Origin: Cryptomeria japonica
Lineage: Eukaryota; Streptophyta; Pinopsida; Cupressales; Cupressaceae
Reading direction: 5' to 3'
Assembly: GCF_030272615.1 (NCBI RefSeq)
Contig: NC_081409.1
Coordinates: 873,200,626 to 873,264,625 of the forward strand
Length of the DNA stretch: 64,000 nt
Shown piece by piece: positions 46,350 to 57,435 of this stretch; the stretch's first letter is position 1; every line of letters starts with the position of its first letter. Position numbers and translations under genes: made by a program. Under the pieces are notes generated by a model. It was not told the DNA's origin, did not search any database, and saw only the letters and a program-made list of their open reading frames with translations.

Positions 46350-47231
46350 GAATATCAATCCAATATTGAATATCTATGATCGTATCCAAAATAACAATGT
46401 GTCTTTGGTACCTACAACCTAATTCACTTTGTGTTATTTAAAGCAATAAAAATTTTGATAGAGATAAGAAGAACCATAATGCTTATATTTGCTTTAATGT
46501 GATCTATTCCCCTTCACTTGTAGGGCTTAACACTAATTGGTCCATCTAGACTAATAAATTTGGTTGTTACCTATCTTTCATTACAAGTGAATGTCATGAT
46601 ACCATTTGAGGTCATCTATGTGTGTTTCTAATCTCTTTACTCTTTTGTGAAGCATTCGATGAAAGCTCAATTGAATGGATCACATAATCCTATTATAAAA
46701 AAATGTAGTGATTTTCTTCCACATTTTGTGAGTCCTCTAATCCACCACTTTATCGCTTTATCTCACAATCTATGTTAATATTTACACATGCATAACATAT
46801 ATATACATTGAGTTTGTTAGTTTAACAAAATATCAACTCATCTAGATTTGACTAGCAATACAATCTTAAGGTTTTTAGCTTTGTAATCTCTTTGGGATTA
46901 TTGTAACCATAGGATCATTCATGTAATAATTTTTATCATGTGACATATTTTACTCTCCATTAACAACATGTTGTCTCATGTGCCACCGTCTAACACCTTA
47001 TTATTTTGGAACCAATGGTGCACTACTAGACCTATCAAGTTATGACACCCCTTTGGGATTACAAAAATCATATGATGCTCCATGTCAATGTTTAATCATG
47101 TGGTGAATGCAAAAAGAATTTGAAATTTTGTGTTATTTGGTTTTGCATTTAACTAACCAATCAAACTACTAAATTATTCTTTTATTAACCTTTTTCAATG
47201 TGTATATTTGGATAAAGATCATGGAGCCCAA
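46350..47231. other. Intergenic, no gene seen
   Basis: AT-rich, no coding pattern. Confidence 0.45.
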
Positions 47232-48234
47232 TGTTGGGATTAAGGTGTCTCAAGCTTTGAAAATCCTAACATTGATTAATGCATTTACATTTTAGATTTA
47301 TTTATTATTTTAATTAATTAATTACCTACAAATGTATAATCATCTACTACAACCCATAGGCTAGGTGGCATCCTACTTGGTACTAACTATATGATACATA
47401 TGTTGTAGATGTGTAAGTGGATGTTCCACTTTGAGGATCTATACAAGTGTCATGTTATGACAAATTTATGATAGAATCTATGATCATTATTATGAAACAC
47501 TTATATATGATAGCTTGTGATAGACTCTATGTTTGAATTGGCCAATTATTAGAAGATACCATTTGCATGGAGAAGGTAGACACACAAATAGGTTAGGATA
47601 GGCTATAAGAGTTATGATAGATTATCTTGTAGCTATAAGTGTTGTAATTTATGATAATTTCTTATGATAATTATAAGTTGTGTAAGAGAATTTGTGATAC
47701 CTCAAGATAGTAGTTTTTAAGTGTCAAACTTAGGAGGTTAGAATGTCGAGTCATTTGGAGATGTGAATGTGTCATTTACATGTTTTTAGATTGTTCGGAT
47801 CTTGAGTCGAGTATTTTTTATGACCACATATTATTATTTCATCTAGAAGCTTCCTTCATTGTTGTATTTATGTATATAAGGAAATCTTGCAGAGTATTAG
47901 CTATGTTATGTTTTTCAAGTGAAGTACTATGTTGCAAAAATTGATTTTTAGTTTTGTTGGATCGATTATTCAAGAAGTAGTTTATTGCTACTATATTGTA
48001 ACTTGTTTTGGTAATGAAAAGTATTGAGCATTTGGAGTGTGGGGTTTTTCTCATGAAAGGGTTTTCCCCATGATATCTCTTATGCTTATTGTGTTTATCT
48101 ATTTTCATATTGTATTATCTTCTTCTATATGTGGTTGTTACTTAGTAACAATTTAAGATTTATAAGAAATTTTTTTTTATATCCCCTACTAGATTAGTGT
48201 TAGGATGTGTTTTGTGCACCTCATCTTCCTTTCA
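47232..48234 (+). mobile_element. Solo LTR, older copy of the 17740 family
   Basis: Starts TGTTGGGATTAAGGTGTCTCAAG, like the start of the 17740 solo LTR, and ends ATCTTCCTTTCA. It has the GTGGGG...CCCCAT hairpin motif at 48041-48071. No target duplication is recognisable, consistent with age. Confidence 0.65.
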
Positions 48235-48555
48235 TCAAATTCATGAAAACTCATTCATATAACTTGTAATAACACAATTGTAATTGATCTTTGAAACCAA
48301 ATTTAGAATACAATGGTTTGACATACCACATAATCGATGTTCTTATTCAATGTGCTAGTAAAATATATAATATAAAAGGAGGGGCGATATCATAGTTTTC
48401 CTTACTACTAATTATGGACCCCAAAACCCTACTAATCTTTGATATGGATTTAAACCTTGAAGGGTGTAGAGGAGACTATGGGATTTTGATTTTTTCCAAG
48501 AGGAGGATGCCCATAGTTTTGGCAATATGGAGGAATTGATTATGTGGTGAATTGA
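48235..48555. other. Spacer, no gene seen
   Basis: No coding pattern between two LTRs. Confidence 0.4.
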
Positions 48556-49676
48556 TGTTTGTCATTGATGTCAACACTAGCTTATTTGGTTGTCTATCAG
48601 GTTCTAGTAGAGTGGTTGGATTGTGATCATGTTTATCAAGAGAATTGGTCTTTGGTTTGTGGAAATGGTTTGGTTCGGTTATTCGGAAGCTATCATTTGT
48701 TCTGGTAAGCTTTTTGGTTACTGGTAAGGATTTTACTAGCAGAGCTTTGTTAAATATCTTTTGATGGATTTGGTAAGTGATGTTGGTGAAACTTCTAGAA
48801 GGCCTTCAGGATGTTGATGGTTATCATGTTAGTGTTCCAGTTGTTTGGTGGTATTGCATTTGGCTAATGGTGACCTATTATAGGTCTGGTGAAATTCTCC
48901 TTAGGTTATGGACCAGTTTGTGTAACGTATTGATAGATGTTCCTGATGCATTACCGGTTGGATTTTTTGATTGGATAATTTTGTTTCGGCCTCAGGCCGA
49001 CTTGGAGTACCATTGGATTGTGGGTTCATGTGTTGGATTTATTGTATTATAATTTATCTTTTAGGTGCTTGACCTAATTGTTTAGGTACAGGGTTTTTAT
49101 AAATATGATGTAAGATCTCTTTGTAGATCATGGTCATGGTGGGTTATGGGATTATTTGTGTGAAAATAAAGTTTTAATCATATGTAGAGATTTTGGTCAA
49201 TCATAGGTGAGTTAATTGGGTTTGTGTAAGAGGTTTTAGACCTTCGGTATTGAGCTTAACCGGAACTGTACTCAAACATAGGAGATGTTATTCTTGTAGT
49301 TCAATCTTCTTTCCGGATTGTAGTCCGAAGATTTCTTGTAGTCAGTGAGGCTCCTTTGTGATGAGCAATGCACTCTAGGTAGTATGCCTTTCTGCATGTG
49401 CAAGCCCCTTATTGTATTTACATACTTAGTGCAGAAGTATTATTTGACTGTTGGTAGGGTTTCCCACCATGGTTTTTCCTTTGCTAGGTTTTCATGCACA
49501 AATCTTGGTGTTATGAGTATATGTTTTATGGTTAATGTTTGTGCTTAATTGACATATCTGCTGTTTCAGTTTTTGGTTTATGCATTCTGGTAAAATCTTT
49601 TAAGTGCTTAAAGTTTCATAATCTGTTGACAACTAATTCAGCCCCCCCTCTCAGTTGTCCATCAGTTATCTTAACA
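48556..49676 (+). mobile_element. 5' LTR of a Copia element
   Basis: Ends CAGTTATCTTAACA at 49676 before a primer-binding-like site, with a C-rich tract at 49641-49649 and the CCCACCATGGTTTTTCC motif at 49466. The start TGTTTGTCATTGATG is the likely outer edge. Frames inside are not convincing as genes. Confidence 0.7.
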
Positions 49677-49691
49677 ATTTGTATTAGAGCC
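49677..49691 (+). promoter_or_regulatory. Primer-binding site, degenerate
   Basis: ATTTGTATTAGAGCC, two to three changes from the initiator tRNA-Met site, directly after the LTR end. Confidence 0.7.
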
Positions 49692-49732
49692 TGGCCCTCT
49701 CTACAAAGGCTTAATGTCTCGAGGAAGATCCT

Positions 49733-49968
49733 ATGGCATCTAATCATTCAACTTCAATTGCTTACCGGAAGGACAACCCTAGGCTTGATGGAACAAATTA
49801 CAGGGTATGGAATATTCAGATGGAGACTCATCTAAGATGTCCTAGCAAAGATATTTGGGAGATCACTAAGAAGGGCTATACTCATTATGATCCTACATCT
49901 AGCAATCCTACGCTAGCAGACTTGGATAAGAACATTGAAAATGACTGTAGAGCTAGAGAATCCCTTTT
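49733..49968 (+). CDS. Copia-type gag, N-terminal part, cut by assembly gap
   Basis: ATG at 49733, 56 bp inside the LTR. It encodes the Copia Gag opening LDGTNYRVWNIQMETHLRC and continues open to the gap, 79 codons. It aligns with the decayed gag at 19143 (FDGSNYTIWKSWMEVHLKC) but has no lesion in the visible part, so this copy may be younger. Sequence after the gap does not resume gag in any frame I can see. Confidence 0.75.
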
Positions 49969-50468
49969 NNNNNNNNNNNNNNNNNNNNNNNNNNNNNNNN
50001 NNNNNNNNNNNNNNNNNNNNNNNNNNNNNNNNNNNNNNNNNNNNNNNNNNNNNNNNNNNNNNNNNNNNNNNNNNNNNNNNNNNNNNNNNNNNNNNNNNNN
50101 NNNNNNNNNNNNNNNNNNNNNNNNNNNNNNNNNNNNNNNNNNNNNNNNNNNNNNNNNNNNNNNNNNNNNNNNNNNNNNNNNNNNNNNNNNNNNNNNNNNN
50201 NNNNNNNNNNNNNNNNNNNNNNNNNNNNNNNNNNNNNNNNNNNNNNNNNNNNNNNNNNNNNNNNNNNNNNNNNNNNNNNNNNNNNNNNNNNNNNNNNNNN
50301 NNNNNNNNNNNNNNNNNNNNNNNNNNNNNNNNNNNNNNNNNNNNNNNNNNNNNNNNNNNNNNNNNNNNNNNNNNNNNNNNNNNNNNNNNNNNNNNNNNNN
50401 NNNNNNNNNNNNNNNNNNNNNNNNNNNNNNNNNNNNNNNNNNNNNNNNNNNNNNNNNNNNNNNNNNNN
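49969..50468. other. Assembly gap, 500 N
   Basis: Exactly 500 unknown bases, probably a fixed-size placeholder; the real size is unknown. Translations through it are meaningless. Confidence 0.99.
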
Positions 50469-51185
50469 TACTTTCACCGGAGGATTAATTTTCATCCCAG
50501 TAAAGGCCGACATAGGAGATATTTAAATTCTGAAGAGAAAATTAGGGTCAAGGGCTAGATGGATCCATTTTAGGGCCACCCAAAGAGGGAGGATAGGGGC
50601 ACCATGACCCTATCCAAGGGGAACAGGGGTACCATGCCCCTGTCCTGCCCTATTTTGGGGCTTGGATAGTGTCACAAGGTGATGCAGGGGCTGAAATAGG
50701 AGAAGATTTGAAATGATGATGCAAAGAGGGGTCCCAATTAAGTAGCGGAATGCAGTTTCTAGGGTGAGGACCTAAAATGCAATTTCTAGGGTGAGGACCT
50801 AAAATGCAGTTTCTAGGGTGAGGACCTCAAATGCAGTCAAAATTACAAGTCGCAATTTAATGATGCTATAGTTTTGTATGCTTCATTTAGGTCACTAGAG
50901 GTGAGGTTATGGGAGCATTGTAAAACCTAGGTTTAAGGTTAACGGAGCTTGTAAAAACCCTATTATCATGTTTGTTTGAGCAGACTCTCTTGTTTGATGG
51001 CTTAGGCCTTGTGGATGTTTCTGCTAGATCTTTGACATCTTTTGTTGTTGTCTGGCTATTGATTGGCTATTATTAGACTTTGCTTCATCTTTCTAAAACA
51101 TTCATTTTTGGGGTTCTAAGTTCTCACTAAGTCCAGAGGGTTTCAGGTCCCTTCAAAATCTACTGTAAGGGGTTTTAGGTCCCCT
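50469..51185. other. Non-coding sequence with a short tandem repeat
   Basis: Contains duplicated phrases (GGGGCACCATGACCC and GGGGTACCATGCCCC, near 50596 and 50625) and the 27-bp array below. No gene seen. Confidence 0.45.
50750..50838. repeat. 27-bp tandem repeat, 3.3 copies
   Basis: Unit ATGCAGTTTCTAGGGTGAGG plus ACCTAAA at 50750, 50777 and 50804, with a partial fourth copy. Only two or three differences among copies. Confidence 0.95.
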
Positions 51186-51189
51186 CAAA

Positions 51190-51840
51190 ACTTATTTAAC
51201 TCTTAATAAAAAATAAGAGAGATGATGAAAAAATTCTTATAGACCCTTAATTGTTATAGATTAGATAAACACATATAAAATTTAGATTTAAACAAATAAA
51301 ACCACAACACCAAATATATGTGGGAAAACCCTTTTGATACAAAATCACACTCTAAAAGCCAAAATTAATTGTATTATTAGTAAAAACCAACAGTTACAAT
51401 ACAGCCCCTAGAGACAATTCTTTTTATAAGTACATAAAACAACAAAGAATTCTAGAGAATATCTGGCATAAAAAGATTCTTAGAAGATGTCTCATTTATC
51501 ATATAGAATACAAGAAGAGCATAAATATTTATAGAGCTCAACACAAGAAGAAAGTGCCCATGGTTTCTGTTAACACAAAAGTTTGCATCCCTGGTGATCA
51601 CGCTTGACCACCAACCTTGTGAAACATTGAATCAACCTCTCAAGTGTGGGACATTGTGTTTTTGTGAGGTTGAATCTCTGGAGAAGGACAACTTCTACTT
51701 CAATCTGAATGCAAAGTGTTGGACCAACCCAACACTGATAAAACTAATCTATGGTCTAACAAGGAAAAGAGAGAAGGAGGAAAGGGAAACTGAAAGAGAG
51801 GGAAAGGGGTTTACACCCAGACTGAAATTATGATCTTCCT
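51190..51840 (-). mobile_element. LTR-like remnant with shared 130-bp block
   Basis: Has the reversed LTR motif GTGGGAAAACCC near 51321. It also holds a block (51571-51680) that is repeated at 56275-56385, identical over GACCACCAACCTTGTGAAAC and the next 26 bases. The edges are not resolved. Short frames in it are not convincing. Confidence 0.45.
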
Positions 51841-52800
51841 TGCCTTTAATTACATGAAACATTAATGAAACTACTCCATATATGCATAATATTCTATCCT
51901 AATCAGTCACCCAAGATGTAGAGTGAAGGTTGAAAATAACACTGACACCTACAACTAAGGAAAACAAATCAGAAAAGCATTCAAGCAAGAAGGTAAAACA
52001 CTTACACAAATTGAAAGAAAGAGAATACATGCAAGAAGAATAATTTTATTGATGAAAAGGCAAGGCAAATTTACAGATGCAGAGAGATAAGAATTCTGCA
52101 TGAGAAAAGAAAAGAGAAGATCTAGAGAAAAATGTACAAAATTACCTTTATAGTCTAGGCATAACTCAGATGGTTACATTGAGAAAACCCTAACCCTTCT
52201 TGGGATAGGTTAGAAAAATTAGAGAGGAGGAGAAGAGATCATATCGACAGGTTTGATGGTGTGTTGAAACAGCTCTGCAAGCTGGTCCTCTATCTCTGGA
52301 AGAGCGAAAACCACCCCCTGCAAAGTAATCCTTATGTACTGGACGAAATTTGCAGGCACAAAAAGTCTTCAAACTACATTGAAGAGGCATGAGTTACATC
52401 TGGAATCAGTAGCAAACATCATTTCTGGAGTTATGGCATTGAAATCTAGCTAGTGGTGTGAGATTAGGTCCAAAATCGGACACCAACTGAGAAAAGAATG
52501 ACCTCAATCATTGGGTCGAAAACCACCGCCTATAGAGCATTCAAAACCTAACAATCACTATAAATTTGAACTTTCGTCATTTATTTGAGAGATTCATACA
52601 AAGATGGACGTGTGAGATCTCTACACATTGGCACCTAGAAGGCCCAATTAGTGATTAAAACATGGTCGTCAGATCAGGCCTTTATGAAGATCCAACGGCC
52701 ACAATCAGCTGACGTGGCACCCCGGGTCCACACCCTCTTCACTATGTTGACTTCTAAATGGCCTTGCATCTTACCCTTGACATCATTGCAGATCTTCGTT
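51841..52800. other. Intergenic or repeat leader, no gene seen
   Basis: A-rich then balanced sequence with no coding pattern. It may be non-coding sequence of the Ty3-like element to the right. Confidence 0.35.
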
Positions 52801-52805
52801 TACCT

Positions 52806-53495
52806 TGTGGGATAAGAAATTTCTTTATTTTTCCATGTTTTGCTTATCCCGTGACCCTTTTGTGTTTTTTTACTTACCCTGCAGGATAAGGGTCCTTGAG
52901 TTTGCCTTTATTTCCTTATCTCACGGGAACACGCAGAATAAGGAATTCCTTCATTCTTTGTATCCTTTGTTCCCTTATCTCGCAAGACCTCATCTGTTTG
53001 TTGTTACAACCAAGTGGGATGAGAAGAAAGCCTATCACTTTGTCGCAACTCTTATCCTGCGCCATTGCTTTGTGCCCATCTTTGCCCCATGGGATAAGAG
53101 AAAGTATTTTGCTTTACTTTGTCCTCTTTGTTTTCTTATCCCACGAGACCTTATCCCACAGGATAAGGTTTTTTCTTTTTTTTTACTTCCTTATTATCCT
53201 GTGATCCACTATCTCTCTTTGCTCCACCTCTTGGGATAAGCCAAAAGTCTACCCGCCTTTGACTTCTCTCATCCTACGGCCGCTTTGATGCAATTGTTCC
53301 ACTTCGTGGGTTAAGGGCATACTCCTTCACCTTGTATTTCTTATCCCATGCGGTCAAAATGTGGTCTTTAAAAGCTCATGGGATAAGGAAGGTCCATTGT
53401 TTCTTTTGTTCTTATCCCAAGGGACCTTATCCTACAAAATCATCTTTGTCTCTATGCTGGTGCTATGATGCACTTATCCCATGGGACCTTATCTC
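52806..53495. repeat. CTTATCCC/GGGATAAG motif array
   Basis: About ten exact CTTATCCC or GGGATAAG words and about ten more with one change, in both orientations, spaced 10-60 bp over 690 bp, often paired as CTTATCCCN(2-20)GGGATAAG or as ACCTTATCC after CATGGG. The spacers are T-rich and unrelated. Frames of 100-144 codons on the plus strand arise from the repeats. Confidence 0.8.
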
Positions 53496-53534
53496 ATAGG
53501 ATCAAAACCTTGCTAAACACTTAGCTGACAAGAG

Positions 53535-53720
53535 CCCGCCTCGGTGGTCAATAACACACCATGTCTCAGTGGTCATTAACACAACCCAGTCAATAACACA
53601 ACCTGTTATTGACACATCATATAACCCTCGTGTTATATGACTTCGTAAAACTATGAAGAAGCATCTAGCTCTGTTGAGACTGATAACACGACATGTTATC
53701 GGTATTGAGTAACATGAAAT
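53535..53720. repeat. Cluster of TAACACR-CATGTTAT palindromic words
   Basis: AATAACACACCATG, AATAACACAACCTGTTATTG, CGTGTTATATGA and GATAACACGACATGTTATC occur within 190 bp, several being self-complementary. Directly follows the CTTATCCC array. Confidence 0.65.
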
Positions 53721-53968
53721 GTTAGCCACATTGAAATCCAAGATATGAGCTCTGCTAAAGTTGGTACAAAAATTGCCAACATTTCTGGCAACTCAAAAGG
53801 GATGGAAATCCTTCTTGGAACATTTATTAGTAGCCTTAGATGTCCATTGGGCAAGAGTCAAAACCTAAAGCAAAAAGATAATATATGCCCTTGCAAAATC
53901 AAAATTTCACCATTCTAAAGGCATGTGCACACTCACTTCTTGGAAAGCTGGGAAAATCTAACTAATAT

Positions 53969-54860
53969 TTACATTGTTATAATAAGAGGTGAATGAAAGA
54001 TTTTGCCTCTATAAAAAGTGATCCTTTTGAAGGAGTTGATCTCCCTTAGTTCATGGTTGTAGTCATCAGCGAAGTGTAATAATTGAAGTATTTTACATGC
54101 ATACAATAGAGCATATAAGTTGCTGATGTGGTGAAAAGAAATCTCACCATTTACCTTACTTTTGTAGGGGATCCACATGAGATAAGAATTTGAAGAACAT
54201 GGAGGCACATCAAATGCACATTCAACAACAATGGAAGAGTATTCAAGGAGGAGGCCAGTATCGAAATTATTTCCCCTTGTAAAAGAGGAAGAAATCTCTT
54301 CACGCAAGGGAGAGTCATTGCTATCACAACTATCCTTCTCCTGGTATGAGTCGAAACTAAAGGAAAAGGCCTCAAAATCACATGAGGATGATAAGTGTAT
54401 CATATCTCTCTCTTGATCTAAATGAGGAGGCTCCTCAGGCATATCAAATTGGAAAGTTTGAAGCTCAGGTACACTGTCAAGTTGAGCAACCAAGAGGCTA
54501 TCTGCACAATCAACATACTACTGCTCAACCACATTAATCTCGGTATGATGGCCCCAAGTAAAACATTCAAGCTCAAGCACCTGATCCCTCATGCTGATTG
54601 AAACATCTTTACATTGAATGAAGGCCTCATATTCAAAATAATTACATTTAGGAACAAGGGAGAACCAACATACATCATAATCACAAGTGCTGATATCCAC
54701 CTCATCAGCACATATCTAAAGCTCATGAGACACTTCATAGGAAGACTTAGAATCTTCATATTGTCTCTCTATTTGTGTCCTTTCTTCTTCTTGGCAACAA
54801 ACTCCAGCAACCTTGGGCTCTTGGCAAGAAACCTCAGATCATGTTATGTGTTATAGAAGG
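53969..54860 (-). pseudogene. Acidic ORF downstream of Ty3-like gag, function unknown
   Basis: A frame different from the gag frame by one base runs from about 54860 to a stop at 53969. It is interrupted by a TAG near 54720 and a TAG at 54518-54520 (CAG-like). The product is acidic and Ser/Asp/Cys-rich (YEDSKSSYEVSHEL, MPEEPPHLDQERDM, VVECAFDVPPCSSNS) and has no motif I recognise. It may be the C-terminal part of a long Gag or a separate element ORF. Confidence 0.5.
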
Positions 54861-55832
54861 AAAATTACCTGCGGCCAACTTAACATTAGCCTGGTGAAAC
54901 TTATATGGCAACTTCCTCATAGGCACATCCTCTTCCTTATCCTCCTACTAGTTTGAAAAGACAAAATATCTCTGTGAAACTAAGGCCTGAGGGGTACACT
55001 CATTTCTACAAGTAGCTTGAGCAACCTGATAACTCCAATTTTTCCCTTGAACAAGATTGCTTTGACGCTGATAGCCTTGACTTTGTTGTTGACAAAGCCT
55101 GTTCTCCTGAGATTGCTTAATTATGAGTAAAACCAACTCATTGTTAGGCCCCTTAATCTTTAAAGGTGGAGGAGATGCAGGTACAAGTTCTTGACCTGAA
55201 GGATCCATTAGGAGGAAGGGAAATGAAGGGCTAGGAGGAAGCTTCCCTGCTTGAATTAAAAATCTTTCTGCCTTGATGGTAGTGTCATAAGCCTTTGTAA
55301 GATTATCCCCTCCCAGTGACTGTATCATCACAACTCTATCACTATTTATAGCCTCGAGGAAGTATAAAAATGTATAATTAGTAGATGTCATAACTAAAGC
55401 AGGGATCCTATCCCAAGTCTTCTAGAAACTGTAATTAAAATCTATCAAAAACTCATAAGTGGCTCTCTTTATAGTTGCTAGCTATTCAACTAGTGACAAG
55501 GGGTAATTTTTGTCTTCAAACCCCTTGCACAATTTCTCCCCTAGCTCATCCCAGCTATGAATTGAACTAGAGGGCAGACCCCTAAACCACTGTAGGGCTT
55601 TTCCCTTGAAAGAAGAGGCAAGAAGCCTCCTTGCTATGTTATCCTATGTGATGTCAAAGGCAGAGTAGATGCCTGCTACACCTTGAATGTGCTCAACTAG
55701 GGTGATAGAGGTCTCCCCAGTAAAAAATGGTACATCCTTAAAGGCTACAACCGAGATGATATTCTTTTTTGCTAGAGATAAGGGGCCGCCACCATTAAAG
55801 GTGACAAAAGTATCCATTCTAGGGATAGCCAT
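54861..55832 (-). pseudogene. Ty3-like gag with in-frame stops
   Basis: ATG at 55830-55832 (MAIPRMDTFVTFNGGG). The Gag domain has FKDVPFFTGE, a LVEHIQ stretch and GKALQWFRGLPSSSIHSW followed by F-KGFEDKNYP, the usual WF-L-SI-SW-L pattern. The frame is continuous to about 54850 apart from TAG near 55644, 55492 and 55425 and a TAG pair at 54948. All are CAG-like. A Gln-rich tail follows near 55050-55120. No zinc knuckle or polymerase is seen. Confidence 0.75.
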
Positions 55833-57001
55833 GATTTTATGCTACTCCCTCTACTTCTAGAATCTAAAAGTTCATATTATCAAAGAAAAATACCTATAGA
55901 AGGAGCTCTTGTTCGACTGTTTGATGTGAAATGGTTGTTGATCCTAAACAAGAGCCTGGATTTGATCCTCATAGTTGAGAGGTGCTGATTTGGTTACCTC
56001 CAAAGGCAAGATACTGAATAGCACACCAAGTCTTTAGGTGATTAGAGCGATGAACTGCTTAAGTAGTAGATTTATTCGTAGAGTCACCAAGTGCTTGATT
56101 GATTGCCTCCAAAGGCTGAATTTCTCAAGAAAAGCATTGAATCCTCAACATATATGTTGAAAAGATGTCCCATCGGGCATGCCAAAAATTTTGGTATGGC
56201 CAATGGCTTGGAATAGAATTGGATTTTTTCTTGAATGCTTTAAAGATCTATCCCACTAGGCCTACCAAAAACTATTAACATAAAATTTTGCACCCCAGAT
56301 GATCAAGATTGACCACCAACCTTGTGAAACATTGAATCAACCTCTCAAGTGTGGGACCTTACACTAGTGTGAGGTTGAATCTACGAAGGAAGTCAACCTT
56401 CTACGGAGACTCAGCCTCACTTCTGCAAGTCCCAAACTTGGGAGATTGTTTCTATGTGTCACAAGGTTGATGAGCTTAGAGGTTCGTCAAGGGTATAGAA
56501 TTTTGTGATAATAGTTTCCAAAACCAACTCCAATGCAAAAGAGATATGTGGCGTCAAAAACAAAAACTTGCTAAAGTCATGACATGTTACACATGGAAAC
56601 TTTTCTTACAATTGTAAGACACTAAGAATAATAGATTCTCTTACTCTTGTCATACACTAATAATAAATTCTAGGAACCCCATATTTACCTATGATCAACC
56701 TCATGATAAATGTCAATACTAACCATTGCACATAAACAATTAACATTATTGTTGTTAGTAAATAAATAGTTTCACTCTCACTCTTTACGAGGAATTGATT
56801 ACATATAATTTATAAAGTTAATGGCACCTTAATCCAAACAATATTCAAAAGAGAGAAAATAAAATAACAGCACTATTAAAAGAAGGATAGAGGGAGCACT
56901 CTATGTAAGCCCTCAAGTACTAATACTATCACATGCATACAATAGGTATCTCCCTAAAAAGAGATAAAAAATGAGGATGTAAATCAACCCATAAAGAAGT
57001 A
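55833..57001 (-). other. Leader of the Ty3-like element, no gene seen
   Basis: Lies between the gag start and the primer-binding site, 1.17 kb, unusually long. It contains the block 56275-56385 shared with 51571-51680, and CAAGTGTGGGACC/GTCCCAAACTTGGG short inverted words. The rest is AT-rich without coding pattern. Confidence 0.5.
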
Positions 57002-57013
57002 GCTTTGATACCA
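57002..57013 (-). promoter_or_regulatory. Primer-binding site of the Ty3-like element
   Basis: Minus strand TGGTATCAAAGC, one change from the initiator tRNA-Met site, directly against the LTR end CTCCAACA. Confidence 0.85.
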
Positions 57014-57435
57014 TGTTGGAGTTGATACCTAATCACACAACTCCTATAAATTACTTGCTACCAAAACATCTATCACATTTGAGGAGAAAAAAAGGCCATG
57101 ATTGATGTTGTGCAATCTTGTAAAAGAGATTGATTTGGAAAGAGATGATGTGATATTGAGATCAACATGAATAACTTGGATTGAAAATAATGAGTACAAT
57201 GAATGCTTATAAAAGCATAAAGTTAAAACCCTAGATAGAAACCCTAGGGGAGGATTAAATTAGAGTGTGATAAGTGTTCACATCCTATATAATGAGACAA
57301 CAATGATCTATAATTAGCTCAATCCAATAATAGAAAAGCACTCCTAAGTTTAGCCTATGTAATAAAGTAATAAGTGACCTAGGTAATTACTGATTGATTA
57401 ATTAATCACTATGACGATTACATAATTACTCAACA
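57014..57435 (-). mobile_element. 5' LTR of the Ty3-like element, about 422 bp
   Basis: On the minus strand it starts TGTTGAGTAAT and ends CTCCAACA beside the primer-binding site, so the five terminal bases are inverted repeats. The outer edge is inferred. No matching 3' LTR was found to the left. Confidence 0.65.

Noticed and set aside
49733-50558. Frames of 186-251 codons across the N block
   Set aside because: They run through 500 unknown bases and cannot be real as given.
52805-53239. 144- and 102-codon overlapping plus-strand frames
   Set aside because: They lie in the CTTATCCC/GGGATAAG array, in two frames at once, with repeat-driven composition.
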